DNA from: Planctomycetaceae bacterium
GTDB lineage: Bacteria; Planctomycetota; Planctomycetia; Planctomycetales; Planctomycetaceae
NCBI GenBank assembly: GCA_041398825.1
Contig: JAWKTX010000016.1
Span: 1 to 64,000 of the forward strand
Direction: 5' to 3'
DNA: 64,000 nucleotides
Positions 49,351 to 58,805 of this stretch are shown in pieces. The stretch's first letter is position 1; each line of letters starts with the position of its first letter. The notes beneath the pieces are model-generated. The model had not been told where the DNA came from, made no database searches, and worked only from the letters and a program-made list of their open reading frames with translations. Position numbers and translations under genes: made by a program.

Positions 49351-50399
49351 GGCTTCGCCTCCTCGCCCGAGCCTGGGGCCGGCAAATTCAGGTCGAGCCG
49401 AACGATGCCCACGTCATCCAGCTGCAGACTGGCGACGGCCGGACGCACTCGAATCGACCACTGCCCCCCCTGAAGAAATTCAGCCCTGCTGACTCGACCA
49501 AAGTAGAGACGTGGACCGTTCGTTCCGTTGATGTCGGCCGAAACGACATCGTCGCCAACGCTCACAGCTTCCGTGTAGGGGATTCCGTGGATTTCACATT
49601 CACTATCAGCATCCACGCCGGAGTCCGATGGGCCCTGACTTCCGGTAAGGATACCTTCCGCGCCGAAAAACTGACCCTGCGACGAAGTTCGCATCAACTG
49701 TACTCTGGCGGAGAATTCCGGATCGGTGACTGGCTGCACCAGGCTCACCCAGCGAGCTGTCTGGGCCACGCGTCCAACAACAACAGCCCCTGCCAGGACT
49801 CGATCACCTGCACTGACCTGATAATCAGTTCCCTTGTCCAGTAACCAACCGCTCCCGTCTACAATCAATTCGGAACGTGTGACTCCAGCGACTTTACCTG
49901 CGTCGACGATCAGATCGCGGAGAGAATCTGCAAGCCCTCGTGAACTGATCACACGCGCAGGCGTCACCAGAAACCGGTGCAGAGAACTGTTAGTACCCCC
50001 GGTATCAAAGCCTGCGGAATTTGTCGTCACAAGATCATCCACCTGCTGCAGCATGGCCTGCTGACGAAGCTGGTTGCGAAGTCGTGCGTTCTCAAGCAGC
50101 AATTGCCGGCGCTGCATTTCGCTTTGTTGATACTGCAACTCAATTCCGTCATTCGCAGTTTCATCCGAGATATTCTGTCGAGCATTCTGGCCCTCTGCTC
50201 TTTCGACAGAACCATCGGCAGCGTCCCCGACGTTTCCCAGGCTAACCAGCAATAATCGCCCGGGACTGAGAGAATCATGCAGGCGCGTGCGAAATCCGGA
50301 CAATAAGCCGCAGGAATCTGCGACCAGCGCGATGGCGGACAGCAGGCTCATCGAAATGGCAGTCAGCCACATCCGCAGGCGATAGGTTTCTGCTCGCAT
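49347..50399 (-). CDS. mreC: Rod-shape protein MreC
   Basis: A 350-residue bitopic protein. It has one N-terminal helix (MWLTAISMSLLSAIALVA), a coiled coil at about 75-115 (DGIELQYQQSEMQRRQLLLE ...) and a beta-barrel periplasmic region with TPARVISSR, ELIVDGSGWLLDKG and the SVRIRPAVASLQLDDVG end. MreC links MreB to the periplasmic synthases. The ATG at 50399 avoids the 47-base overlap with mreB that a longer start would give. Confidence 0.85.
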   Translation of the reverse strand: MRAETYRLRMWLTAISMSLLSAIALVADSCGLLSGFRTRLHDSLSPGRLLLVSLGNVGDAADGSVERAEGQNARQNISDETANDGIELQYQQSEMQRRQLLLENARLRNQLRQQAMLQQVDDLVTTNSAGFDTGGTNSSLHRFLVTPARVISSRGLADSLRDLIVDAGKVAGVTRSELIVDGSGWLLDKGTDYQVSAGDRVLAGAVVVGRVAQTARWVSLVQPVTDPEFSARVQLMRTSSQGQFFGAEGILTGSQGPSDSGVDADSECEIHGIPYTEAVSVGDDVVSADINGTNGPRLYFGRVSRAEFLQGGQWSIRVRPAVASLQLDDVGIVRLDLNLPAPGSGEEAKP

Positions 50400-50403
50400 G
50401 GCG

Positions 50404-51453
50404 TTACATCCGCTGCTGGCCGTCATCCAGCCCCGACTTCCACTTCTCAAGATGATCGAGACAAATCATCGCGCCGCGGGTCACAGTGGTGCGTGGTGAA
50501 TCTGCCAGACGCACTGGTACTCCCAGGTGCTGGTTTAGATAGCGGTCGATACCTCGCAGAAGCGATCCGCCGCCGGTCAGCACAATACCTGTATCGGCCA
50601 GATCGGCGATCAGTTCCGGCTGACAGCGTTCAATCGTCCGACGGATACAGTCCACAATTTCTTCCAGCGGTTCGAACAGAGCGTGCCGTATTTCTTCGCT
50701 TGTCACAAGCGCCTTGCGAGGAATACCGCTGGCGGTATCGAGTCCACTGGCTTCGTAAGTCAGCTCATGATCAAGTGTCGCCGCGCTGCCGATGGCCATC
50801 TTCAGCTGCTCGGCCGTTTGCTCACCAATGCGCAGCGAATATCGTTTCCGCAGATAACGGACAATGGTATCGTCCATGGCGTCTCCGGCCGTTCGAATGG
50901 ACTGCGACGCCACAACGTCCGCAAGACTCATAACAGCGACTTCCGTGGTCCCCCCTCCGATATCGCAAACCATGCTGGCAAGTGGTTCTGATACGGGCAG
51001 TCCCGCCCCAATTCCCGCGGCACGCGATTCGTCGATCAGCCAGATTCGTCCCGCTCCGGCGCGTTCCGCGCTGTTGAATACGGCTCGCCGTTCGACGGGC
51101 GTGATACATCCAGGAACAGCAATCACGACTCTTGGTCGAAGCCCTCGCGAACCGCCGACAGCCTTGCGAATAAAATACCGCAGCATTGCTTCGCAGAGTT
51201 CAAAATCGCTGATCACGCCGTGTTTGAGCGGGCGAACGGCCTGAATTCCCTCGGGGGTCCGCCCGAGCATCTGATAGGCAAGCTTCCCAACGGCCGCACC
51301 TCGACCAGCGATTCGGTTAGCACCGCGTGCCACTGCAACAACGGATGGTTCGTCAATTCGAATGCCTTCGCCCGGCAAACCAATCTGGGTGGAGGTCGTC
51401 CCCAGATCGATCGCAAGATCCGCGCAGAAACGTTTTCGAACCCAGGCAAGCAT
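50404..51453 (-). CDS. mreB: Actin-like rod-shape protein MreB
   Basis: A 349-residue bacterial actin. It has phosphate-1 loop LAIDLGTTSTQIG, QMLGRTPEGIQAVRPLKHGV, phosphate-2 loop CDIGGGTTEVAVMSL and adenosine motif VLTGGGSLLRGI. The usual IEEP catalytic segment is LIDESRAAGIGAG, keeping the second acidic residue but changing its neighbours. The start MLAWVRKRFC at 51453 gives the family length and the amphipathic N-terminus that binds membrane in many MreBs. It is first in an mreBCD operon. Confidence 0.92.
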   Translation of the reverse strand: MLAWVRKRFCADLAIDLGTTSTQIGLPGEGIRIDEPSVVAVARGANRIAGRGAAVGKLAYQMLGRTPEGIQAVRPLKHGVISDFELCEAMLRYFIRKAVGGSRGLRPRVVIAVPGCITPVERRAVFNSAERAGAGRIWLIDESRAAGIGAGLPVSEPLASMVCDIGGGTTEVAVMSLADVVASQSIRTAGDAMDDTIVRYLRKRYSLRIGEQTAEQLKMAIGSAATLDHELTYEASGLDTASGIPRKALVTSEEIRHALFEPLEEIVDCIRRTIERCQPELIADLADTGIVLTGGGSLLRGIDRYLNQHLGVPVRLADSPRTTVTRGAMICLDHLEKWKSGLDDGQQRM

Positions 51454-51767
51454 CCGTGCAGGCACCCGAAGAAAAGAGAAGATCAGCTGTATTCCGTTGT
51501 ACGGAGGCCCTAATCTACGCCGAAACCGGCAAACACCGCAAGACTCACATTCACCCGGCGAAATCTGCCGCTGTTCGCGAACAACCTGACTGCCAGTCGC
51601 CCCTTCATCTTCGATTTTCAGCACGGCGAAAACGTCACAGCGAAGCGCCGCAGCACATCCAGCAATCTCTGTTAGTGAAGTCCACGGCAGCATCCCCGGC
51701 CAGCATCCGCAGGCTTCAACATGGGATGTGCTTCAGGGCCGTCAGGAAAACAGGCAATGAAAGCGAA
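51454..51767. other. Leader between SRP RNA and mreB
   Basis: Contains the likely mreB promoter and the TTTT tail that follows the SRP RNA. The frame in line with mreB stays open to 51693 but encodes Cys/Arg-rich, non-conserved sequence. Confidence 0.45.
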
Positions 51768-51886
51768 AAGGGGCGAAACGCTGCCTCCGCATGCACCCGG
51801 AGACCGAACACCGCAGGGCTGCTTCCGTTAGGATCTGACCCGGTTTGGCTGGCCCCGCCGCACTTGGAGACAGCGTTTCGCCCCCG
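51768..51886 (-). ncRNA. ffs: Signal recognition particle RNA, small bacterial type
   Basis: The minus strand holds the SRP RNA domain IV core GGGTCAGATCC-TAAC-GGAAGCAGCCC, with both asymmetric loops and a UAAC tetraloop in place of GGAA. The ends form a perfect 14-bp helix: GGGGCGAAACGCTG at 51770-51783 with its complement at 51871-51884. A TTTT run follows on the minus strand. The length of about 117 bases fits a 4.5S-like RNA without an Alu domain. It binds Ffh and FtsY for co-translational membrane targeting. Confidence 0.88.
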
Positions 51887-52021
51887 AACGACTGGTTCCG
51901 CTGCAATCAAATGGCAACGGATTTTGTGTTGTTGTCGACAAATGAAACGTTTCGATCGACAAGCCGCGATTATGCAGCGGTTGGCCTGCAGTCGCAATGC
52001 AAACTGACAGGTAAGTTCACA

Positions 52022-52642
52022 TCAATCCATAAAGATGCGGGCGTACGACTGGAAAATGACGTCCAGAAGGGCTCGGCCTTCCTCTGTGGCTCGATATCGG
52101 ACGAACCCTTCGCCCTTCACTGTCTCTTCCTCAACAATTCGGATGTTATCTTCTTCGCTGTACATCCATGAGGGTTGTTGAAGAAATCCGAACACCGCGT
52201 GCAATGCCGCTTCCTCCGCAGGAAGATACACCTCACCGTCGAGGAACAGCTGGTAGCCATACTCCTCCAGTTTGGGCCACGGAAGATCAGAGTCGCCGCC
52301 GCGATAGTAGGGTTCCAGCACAGAAGTCGGATCCGGCTTCATGTTGGGGTTGTGCAGCATGTCGATCGCGTTCCAGGGGCAGATCGTCAGCGTGTACAAA
52401 TCCGTACTGTCATTGGGAGACCGGAAGCACATCTGGCAGCCAATGCAGCGACTGGTGTCGATCTGATGGTAGCTCTCTGAAGGAACCGGACTGACAACTT
52501 CATAGATGCAGTCCACTGGACAGACCGACGCACATGAGTTGCAGGAAGTGCAGCTGTCCTTGTTGATCACGTTGATGTAACGCGTCTCTTTCTTTCGGTC
52601 TGCCTTGCGAGTCCGAAAGTATTCCGTCATCGAAATGGTCAT
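52022..52642 (-). CDS. Ferredoxin with two 4Fe-4S motifs, the second expanded
   Basis: A 206-residue protein. The first cluster motif SCTSCNSCASVCP is standard C-x2-C-x2-C-x3-CP. The second, CIGCQMC, has its fourth Cys in ICPWNAI fifteen residues away instead of three, so the cluster loop carries an insert (FRSPNDSTDLYTL). The C-terminal 110 residues are a soluble domain without metal motifs. It is a cytoplasmic electron carrier; the partner is unknown. ATGs at 52642 and 52630 are both possible starts. Confidence 0.85.
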   Translation of the reverse strand: MTISMTEYFRTRKADRKKETRYINVINKDSCTSCNSCASVCPVDCIYEVVSPVPSESYHQIDTSRCIGCQMCFRSPNDSTDLYTLTICPWNAIDMLHNPNMKPDPTSVLEPYYRGGDSDLPWPKLEEYGYQLFLDGEVYLPAEEAALHAVFGFLQQPSWMYSEEDNIRIVEEETVKGEGFVRYRATEEGRALLDVIFQSYARIFMD

Positions 52643-53144
52643 GGCGCTGGGCTTTGCCTGTGTCTTCGGAATTTTTGAGGTTCTTTATCGTGAGCGGGCA
52701 GTCGTCAGTAGCCATTCGTCAGTGGCCGGGCACGTTTTCGACGAAGCCGGTTCACTTTATCGGCGAACGATACCTCCGGATCGTACTTCGAACCATCCAG
52801 TCTGGCCTTTGCCATCGCTGAAATTTGTCCAGCCCCTCCGCGATTTCCTGCGCCTGAGAAGGAGTCGGGAACCTTTCCGATGCCATTTCAAAAGTTTTCA
52901 GGCAAAATCGGCCGCCCGATGAATCAGGCCGGCATCGTGGCAAACTTTCTTCTCTTACGGGACATTTCCGCCACGATGAGATGTCTTCAAGGCTGGTCCC
53001 TGGATCATTGGTGTTGGGGGAGATACTCTGCTGTCAGAATATTCACCCGTATGGCACCTTCCGCATGAATTCGCTTCGCTTATCGGAAAAATCGGTCGGC
53101 GAACGAGGCGTGCGACGAAAGCGTCGAGATCGAAAGCGGCAACA
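52643..53144. other. Divergent intergenic region
   Basis: Separates the ferredoxin gene (leftward) and the DUF1549 gene (rightward). A 44-codon minus frame starting MASERFPTPSQAQEIAEGLD reads well but has no ribosome binding site. Several cgacga-type direct repeats lie at 53090-53130. Confidence 0.4.
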
Positions 53145-54833
53145 ATGAAATTACCAAACCGCTGGTTCCACCTGATCGTGGCTGTATTGTTGTCTTTCTC
53201 CCTAGCCTCCTCCCATTCTGTTTCAGCCCTTGCTGGCCAACTTCAACCGCAGGATCCTGACTCAGCCGCTGTCAGAGAAGGCGGACACACAGCACCCGAT
53301 CGGCGAAAAGCCCTGTCGGCTCAGGCGACAGCGACTCAGATCGACGCGATCCTTCACGACGTCTGGAACCAGCAGCAGATTGTTCCCTCCGAAATCGCCG
53401 GGGACGAAGAATTCATCCGACGTATTTACCTGGATCTGGCGGGCAGAATCCCTGCGGTTTCGGAAGTGCGAGAGTTTTTGAATAGCTCGTCTGAAAACAA
53501 ACGGCTCCAGCTTGTCGATCATTTGCTCGACAACCCGGCCTACGTCCGCCATTTCACAATTGTCTGGCGGAACGCACTGATTCCCACAGCGAACAGTCAG
53601 GCGCAATTTCGAGGATTGATTCCGGGATTTGATGCGTGGCTTTGGCAACACATCGCAGAGAATACACCGTACGATCAGTTTGTCCGCGAGATCATTACGA
53701 CTGAAGGCATCGGCTCCGCGGCCCCGGCACCCATTCTGAATTCGGCCAGCAATCCTTCCGCATTTTTTGCAGTGCGTGAATTAAAGCCGGAAAGTCTGGC
53801 AACGGGAACTTCACGCGCGTTCCTGGGAGTGCGGCTCGATTGTGCTCAATGCCACGACCATCCCTTCGACAAATGGAAGCAGGACCAATTCTGGAACCTG
53901 GCGGCCTTTTATTCGGGATTTCAGCAGCCCGCTGCCGACGGGCAACCAGCTGAAATGATGGTGGCCACCCGGGAGGACAAAACGGCTCGCTCGATCCGAA
54001 TTCCGTCAACTGGCGAAACTGTTCCCGCCATTTTCCTTTCGGGCGTTGAGCCGAAATGGACATCAAACGATTCGCCACGCAATGTACTCGCGGACTGGAT
54101 CACCTCGCCTGATAATCCGTGGTTCGCAAAGATGGCCGCAAATCGGTTGTGGGCGCAATTCATGGGGCAGGGGATCGTTCAGCCCATCGACGATTTCTCA
54201 GACAGTAACCCGCCATCTCATCCGGAGATTCTGCAGCTGCTGGCAGACCAGCTCGCAGCCCATGAGTTCGACCTGCGATTCCTGATTCGGGCGATCACCG
54301 CAACGCGGGCCTATCAGACATCAAGTACTCAAACACATGCCAGCCAGGCAGATCCCGCGATGTTCGCTCGCGCGCCGCTCAGGGGACTTACACCAGAACA
54401 GTTCTTTGACTCACTGGCAGAAGCCGTCGGATTCTATCAACCCTATCGTACGGACAACCCATTCGTCCTGGACGACAATTCGGCCCGCGCCCGGTTTCTG
54501 GATCTCTACCGTGACGATGCTGAAAGTCCCCTGCAGCGTGAAACCACCATTCTACAGGCGCTGGCGATGATGAATGGACAATTCATTTCGGATGCGACCA
54601 GCATCGAACGCAGCCAGACACTGCGTGCGGTCAGTGATTTCCCACTCATGAACGATGAAGACCGTCTGGAGACTTTGTTCCTGGCGACGCTCAGCCGAAA
54701 ACCAACCGAGGAAGAAAAAAGCGATCTTATTCAATACATTCAGAATGGCGGCGCGACAAAGAATACGGAGCAGGCTCTTTCCGATATCTTCTGGGCTCTG
54801 CTGAACAGCAGCGAGTTCCTTCTGAATCACTAA
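53145..54833 (+). CDS. DUF1549/DUF1553 secreted protein
   Basis: A 562-residue exported protein with signal peptide at 1-32 (LIVAVLLSFSLASSHSVSALA). The DUF1549 half includes FIRRIYLDLAGRIPAVSEV and LGVRLDCAQCHDHPFDKW, whose CxxCH looks like a heme c site near residue 232. The DUF1553 half includes NPWFAKMAANRLWAQFMG and RKPTEEEKSDLIQYI. These proteins are hallmarks of planctomycetes and usually pair with DUF1501. Here the next gene is moxR and the only DUF1501 is 33 kb away. Confidence 0.92.
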   Translation: MKLPNRWFHLIVAVLLSFSLASSHSVSALAGQLQPQDPDSAAVREGGHTAPDRRKALSAQATATQIDAILHDVWNQQQIVPSEIAGDEEFIRRIYLDLAGRIPAVSEVREFLNSSSENKRLQLVDHLLDNPAYVRHFTIVWRNALIPTANSQAQFRGLIPGFDAWLWQHIAENTPYDQFVREIITTEGIGSAAPAPILNSASNPSAFFAVRELKPESLATGTSRAFLGVRLDCAQCHDHPFDKWKQDQFWNLAAFYSGFQQPAADGQPAEMMVATREDKTARSIRIPSTGETVPAIFLSGVEPKWTSNDSPRNVLADWITSPDNPWFAKMAANRLWAQFMGQGIVQPIDDFSDSNPPSHPEILQLLADQLAAHEFDLRFLIRAITATRAYQTSSTQTHASQADPAMFARAPLRGLTPEQFFDSLAEAVGFYQPYRTDNPFVLDDNSARARFLDLYRDDAESPLQRETTILQALAMMNGQFISDATSIERSQTLRAVSDFPLMNDEDRLETLFLATLSRKPTEEEKSDLIQYIQNGGATKNTEQALSDIFWALLNSSEFLLNH

Positions 54834-54943
54834 TTACCCGGATGAAAAACGTTTTGCGTTCCCGTGTCTTCGATACGGTCTCAAACCCTGTCTGACCGTT
54901 TTCTGAATTCCTTCTTTGCATCAGAAATTAAAGACTTTCCATC

Positions 54944-55963
54944 ATGACCGAATCCACAACTGCGCTTTCGCCCGAACAACTACAGGCCGAAGCGAAACAG
55001 TTTCGTGAAGAGTTCGAACGCGTCCGGGATGCCGTTGGTCAGGTGATCGTGGGCCAGCAACGCGTGGTCGAAATTACGCTGACTGCCCTGTTCTGCGGGG
55101 GCAACGTTCTGCTCGAAGGTGTTCCGGGCCTTGGTAAGACAGAACTGGTGAAGGCGCTGTCTGGTGTCCTGAATCTGGACTTTCGACGAATTCAGTTCAC
55201 GCCCGACCTGATGCCAGCCGACGTCATCGGGACAAACATGATGACAACAGACGAAAACGGCTCGTACCGCTTCGAATTCCGCAAGGGGCCAATCTTTACT
55301 CAACTGCTGCTGGCGGACGAAATCAATCGAGCCACTCCCAAGACACAATCCGCACTGCTCGAAACCATGCAGGAAGGCACAGTGACAACAGGCGGAACAA
55401 CATATCGGCTGGAGCCTCCCTTCTTCGTACTGGCGACACAGAATCCCATTGAACAGGAAGGAACGTTTCCACTGCCTGAAGCGCAGCTGGACCGTTTCAT
55501 GTACAAGGTGGTTGTGCCATTCCTGAATCGGGAGGAACTGAATGAAGTCGTCAGTCGCACCATTCTGAAAAAGAAGGTTCAGGTGGAGGCGATTCTTGAT
55601 GGTCCCCGGATCCTTCATCTGCGAACGGTCCTTGACAGGGTCGTGGTGAGCGATCCTATGCGTGATTACGCCTGCCGAATGGTCCTGGCGACACACCCGG
55701 ACACCCCATTCTGCACCGAGCAGGTGAAACGATTTCTGCGATGGGGCGCAAGCCCGCGTGCTGCACAGGCATTGATTCGTGGCGCGAGGGTGCGAGCGCT
55801 CAGTCAGGGGCGCGCTCATGTGGCATTCGAAGATATCCGTTATTTCGCACCGGAAGTACTTCAACACCGCGCTCTGCTGAATTACGACGGACAGGCCGAA
55901 GGGATTTCCGTACGTGACGTCATTGAAGAATGCATCACAAAACTACCGACTGAGGCAAAATGA
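54944..55963 (+). CDS. MoxR-family AAA+ ATPase
   Basis: A 339-residue AAA+ chaperone. Walker A is GVPGLGKTELVKAL (about 59-72), Walker B with sensor LLADEINRATPKTQSALLE (about 123-141), followed by ATQNPIEQEGTFPLPEAQLDRF. MoxR ATPases act with VWA-domain proteins to mature or activate complexes. The following genes encode exactly such partners. First gene of a six-gene set on the plus strand. Confidence 0.94.
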   Translation: MTESTTALSPEQLQAEAKQFREEFERVRDAVGQVIVGQQRVVEITLTALFCGGNVLLEGVPGLGKTELVKALSGVLNLDFRRIQFTPDLMPADVIGTNMMTTDENGSYRFEFRKGPIFTQLLLADEINRATPKTQSALLETMQEGTVTTGGTTYRLEPPFFVLATQNPIEQEGTFPLPEAQLDRFMYKVVVPFLNREELNEVVSRTILKKKVQVEAILDGPRILHLRTVLDRVVVSDPMRDYACRMVLATHPDTPFCTEQVKRFLRWGASPRAAQALIRGARVRALSQGRAHVAFEDIRYFAPEVLQHRALLNYDGQAEGISVRDVIEECITKLPTEAK

Positions 55964-56034
55964 CCGGGTGATTGACGTTCTGCTTTTCGTACCAGCTCTC
56001 AATCAGTAAGTCTCTCAACTGAAAACTACACCCC

Positions 56035-56931
56035 GTGTCAACGTCCCAACTTACTTCTCTGTTCGACAATTCAATTCTGAATCAGATCGAACGCATGCGT
56101 CTGCTGCCTCGCCGACGGTTGACCAACCGAAGTCGTGGTGAGCACCTCTCGGGAAAGGGTGGCAGCAGTACAGACTTCGCCGACTACCGCGACTACGTGG
56201 CAGGAGACGACCTGCGTTACGTCGACTGGAATATCTTCGCGCGACTCAACCGGCCATACATTAAGCAATTCCAGCACGAAGAAGAGCTGCACGTTGTCCT
56301 TCTGGTTGACGCATCGACCAGCATGTTGTTTGAGGATAAACTGGCGCGAGCGAAACAACTGGCAGCAGCTTTCGGTGTGATGGCCTTACAAAGTGTTGAA
56401 AAAGTCAGTGCCTACGCCATCCACCAGCAGGATGGCCAGCCCTGGCGGCTTCCCGGCGGCACCGGACGTGCCAAAATCCGACCGATGCTTCAATTCATTG
56501 AGCAGGTCGAAGGTGGCGGGGCCGTCCCTATTGAATCCGCAATCGAGACGATGCTGCGTTTTCATCGAGGGCGTGGTATCGCCATCATTATCAGCGACTT
56601 CCTGACGCTGGGCGACCTGACGCGGCCGCTGAATCTACTGTACAGCAGCGGCCTTGAAGTTTGGGGGTTACAGGTTCTCGCGCCGTCGGAAATCCAACCC
56701 GATGTTCAGGGCGACCTGCGTTTCGTAGACAGCGAAACAGGAGAAACTCTGGATATCACAAACGCGGCGGAATTGTTGAATGTTTATCACGACCAGCGAC
56801 TTTGGCTGCAGGAAACGCTGGACACGATGTGTCGACGACGAAATGGGAGATTCACGTCGATCGATTCCGTCACACCTCTGAACACCGTGCTGATGGATCA
56901 GCTTTGTCGACTGGGGTGGGTGCGAAGATGA
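56035..56931 (+). CDS. DUF58-domain protein
   Basis: A 298-residue cytoplasmic protein starting at GTG. It has the DUF58 blocks RSRGEHLSGKGGSSTDFADY, DDLRYVDWNIFARLNRPYIK and a VWA-like LLVDASTSM. DUF58 proteins stand next to moxR in many bacteria and likely present or adapt the VWA partner. The stop overlaps the next ATG by four bases. Confidence 0.92.
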   Translation: MSTSQLTSLFDNSILNQIERMRLLPRRRLTNRSRGEHLSGKGGSSTDFADYRDYVAGDDLRYVDWNIFARLNRPYIKQFQHEEELHVVLLVDASTSMLFEDKLARAKQLAAAFGVMALQSVEKVSAYAIHQQDGQPWRLPGGTGRAKIRPMLQFIEQVEGGGAVPIESAIETMLRFHRGRGIAIIISDFLTLGDLTRPLNLLYSSGLEVWGLQVLAPSEIQPDVQGDLRFVDSETGETLDITNAAELLNVYHDQRLWLQETLDTMCRRRNGRFTSIDSVTPLNTVLMDQLCRLGWVRR

Positions 56932-58805
56932 GCTGGCCTGGTTTTAGCAACCTGTTTGGAGCGTGGTTTTTTCTGGCGATGATCCCGCTGATCATCCTGT
57001 ATTTCCTGAAACTTAAACGGCCCCGCGTGGAGATTTCTTCGCTCGCACTGTGGCAGTCTGTGATCAACGATCAACGCGTTAATTCACCCTTCCAGAAATT
57101 CCGGCGTAACATTTTGTTACTTCTACAACTGCTGTTGCTGGCCATGCTGATTCTGGCATTGATGCAGCCCTTCCTGCAGTCCGGGGCAGAGAATGCAGAA
57201 TACCTTCCCATCCTGGTAGATTGCTCCGCCAGCATGGGGGCAGTCGACCAGTCCGATGACAAAAGCCGGCTGGCCCTGGTGAAAGAACAAATTCAGGAAT
57301 TGATCGACAACCTGCATGGCGATCAGAAAATTGCCCTGTTCTCATTTGCGTCCACAGGAAGACGGCTCACGGAATTCACCAATGATCGCCGCGTTCTCAT
57401 TCGCGCGCTGGAATCTCTTTCTCCAACCGATATGCCGGGGCGGCTGGATGATGTTCTTCGTATGGCGGCCGCATACACTCGGACGTTCGACATAGAGAAT
57501 GTGATTGTGATGACGGACGGCAACCTTCCTCCGAAAGTCGACTTCGAACTTCCATTTTCACTTGAGATTCGGCGTCTGGAAACCGGCGGCCCTAACATGG
57601 GCATCACCGAAATGAGTGCTCGGCGAACGGCAACCGACGAATGGGAAGTGTTCGTGCGAGTCGCCGGATCCACGAAAGACCTCCGCGGCGGAGAATTGCA
57701 GCTGTTTGAAAACGGCGAAAAATCAGCAGCGGAAATCGTCGAAGTAGCAGCCGATGAATCACAGCGTCTTGTGTTTCCGGTCTCTTCCGATCAAATGCGG
57801 CTGTTGGAAGCCAGACTGGTTCCGGCTGGCTTCGATTCCATGAAGAATGACAATTCTGTCTGGTTGACGTTGCCGGCCGTCCGCCCGCTGAAGGCATGGA
57901 CGTCCCCGGGGCTTTATTCCTGGCAACATGCTCTGCGGGTCCTGCCGCAGGTTGAAGTTGAATCAACCGGTGAGAAACCTCCAGCGCCAGAATATGATCT
58001 CATCGTCAGTGATACGGAAGACGTGGGCGATGCTGCTGCGCCGGTGCAGGTGTTTGTTGGTGTCATTCCAGGAGATCTCCAGTCACTTGTGACCGTTGAG
58101 GAACAGGTCGCGACCGTTGTGGACTGGAATCGTACGGCGCCGCTGCTTCGGCATGTCCAGCTGGGGGACGTGCAGATCGGCGAGCAGCCAGCCTACGGCC
58201 AGGATGTGACGACAAAGGACCTCGAAGAAAGAGGGTACGAAGTGCTGATCGATGGCAATGAAGGCCCGTTACTGATTCAGCGACGTGAAGGATTAAAGAC
58301 GTCATTCTGGTTCCTGTTTCATACAGACCGTTCTACGCTTCCGTATCGTCTCGGATTCCCGATCATGGCAGCCAACGCGGTGGAGACAGCATTGAAACAG
58401 GCTTCGCTGTCGGAAGTCAGTGCAGCGGCAACCGGAGTTCTGCCGGCGATAAGCGTTGACGCGTCCCGTGAATACAAAGTGAAAGGGCCTGAAGGGGATG
58501 AGGTCGTTTTGCAATCCTCCGGCAGCGGATTGTTATCGGGAGCATCCGCTGCACAAGTTGGTCGATACGATGTTTTCGATGGCAACGACTTGGTCACCTC
58601 AATTGGCACCGGATTGCTGAATCCACTGGAAACTTCCCTGGATTCTTCGGCCGAAATTCAGTTCAGCGAAATGAAGGTCGAAACCGAGGCTGATGCAGTA
58701 CTCGAGAGTGACCGGCCTCTGTGGTGGATTCTGGCTCTGGCGGCGTTTTTCATCATGCTGCTGGAATGGTGGTACTACCAGCGCGGCAGAGGGGCGGTGG
58801 CATGA
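56928..58805 (+). CDS. BatA-like VWA-domain membrane protein
   Basis: A 625-residue protein. Two N-terminal helices (FFLAMIPLIILYFLKLKRPR at about 12-31, then about 62-83) carry the BatA signature and bracket a cytoplasmic loop. A VWA domain begins with the MIDAS motif DCSASMG near residue 97 and TDG near 200. A long beta-rich periplasmic part follows, then a C-terminal helix (ILALAAFFIMLLEWWYY). It is translationally coupled to DUF58 and to the next gene through ATGA overlaps. Confidence 0.9.
   Translation: MSWPGFSNLFGAWFFLAMIPLIILYFLKLKRPRVEISSLALWQSVINDQRVNSPFQKFRRNILLLLQLLLLAMLILALMQPFLQSGAENAEYLPILVDCSASMGAVDQSDDKSRLALVKEQIQELIDNLHGDQKIALFSFASTGRRLTEFTNDRRVLIRALESLSPTDMPGRLDDVLRMAAAYTRTFDIENVIVMTDGNLPPKVDFELPFSLEIRRLETGGPNMGITEMSARRTATDEWEVFVRVAGSTKDLRGGELQLFENGEKSAAEIVEVAADESQRLVFPVSSDQMRLLEARLVPAGFDSMKNDNSVWLTLPAVRPLKAWTSPGLYSWQHALRVLPQVEVESTGEKPPAPEYDLIVSDTEDVGDAAAPVQVFVGVIPGDLQSLVTVEEQVATVVDWNRTAPLLRHVQLGDVQIGEQPAYGQDVTTKDLEERGYEVLIDGNEGPLLIQRREGLKTSFWFLFHTDRSTLPYRLGFPIMAANAVETALKQASLSEVSAAATGVLPAISVDASREYKVKGPEGDEVVLQSSGSGLLSGASAAQVGRYDVFDGNDLVTSIGTGLLNPLETSLDSSAEIQFSEMKVETEADAVLESDRPLWWILALAAFFIMLLEWWYYQRGRGAVA

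Noticed and set aside
51327..52007. 226-codon plus-strand frame
   Set aside because: Antisense to the mreB 5' region and the SRP RNA; Arg/Ser-rich shadow translation.
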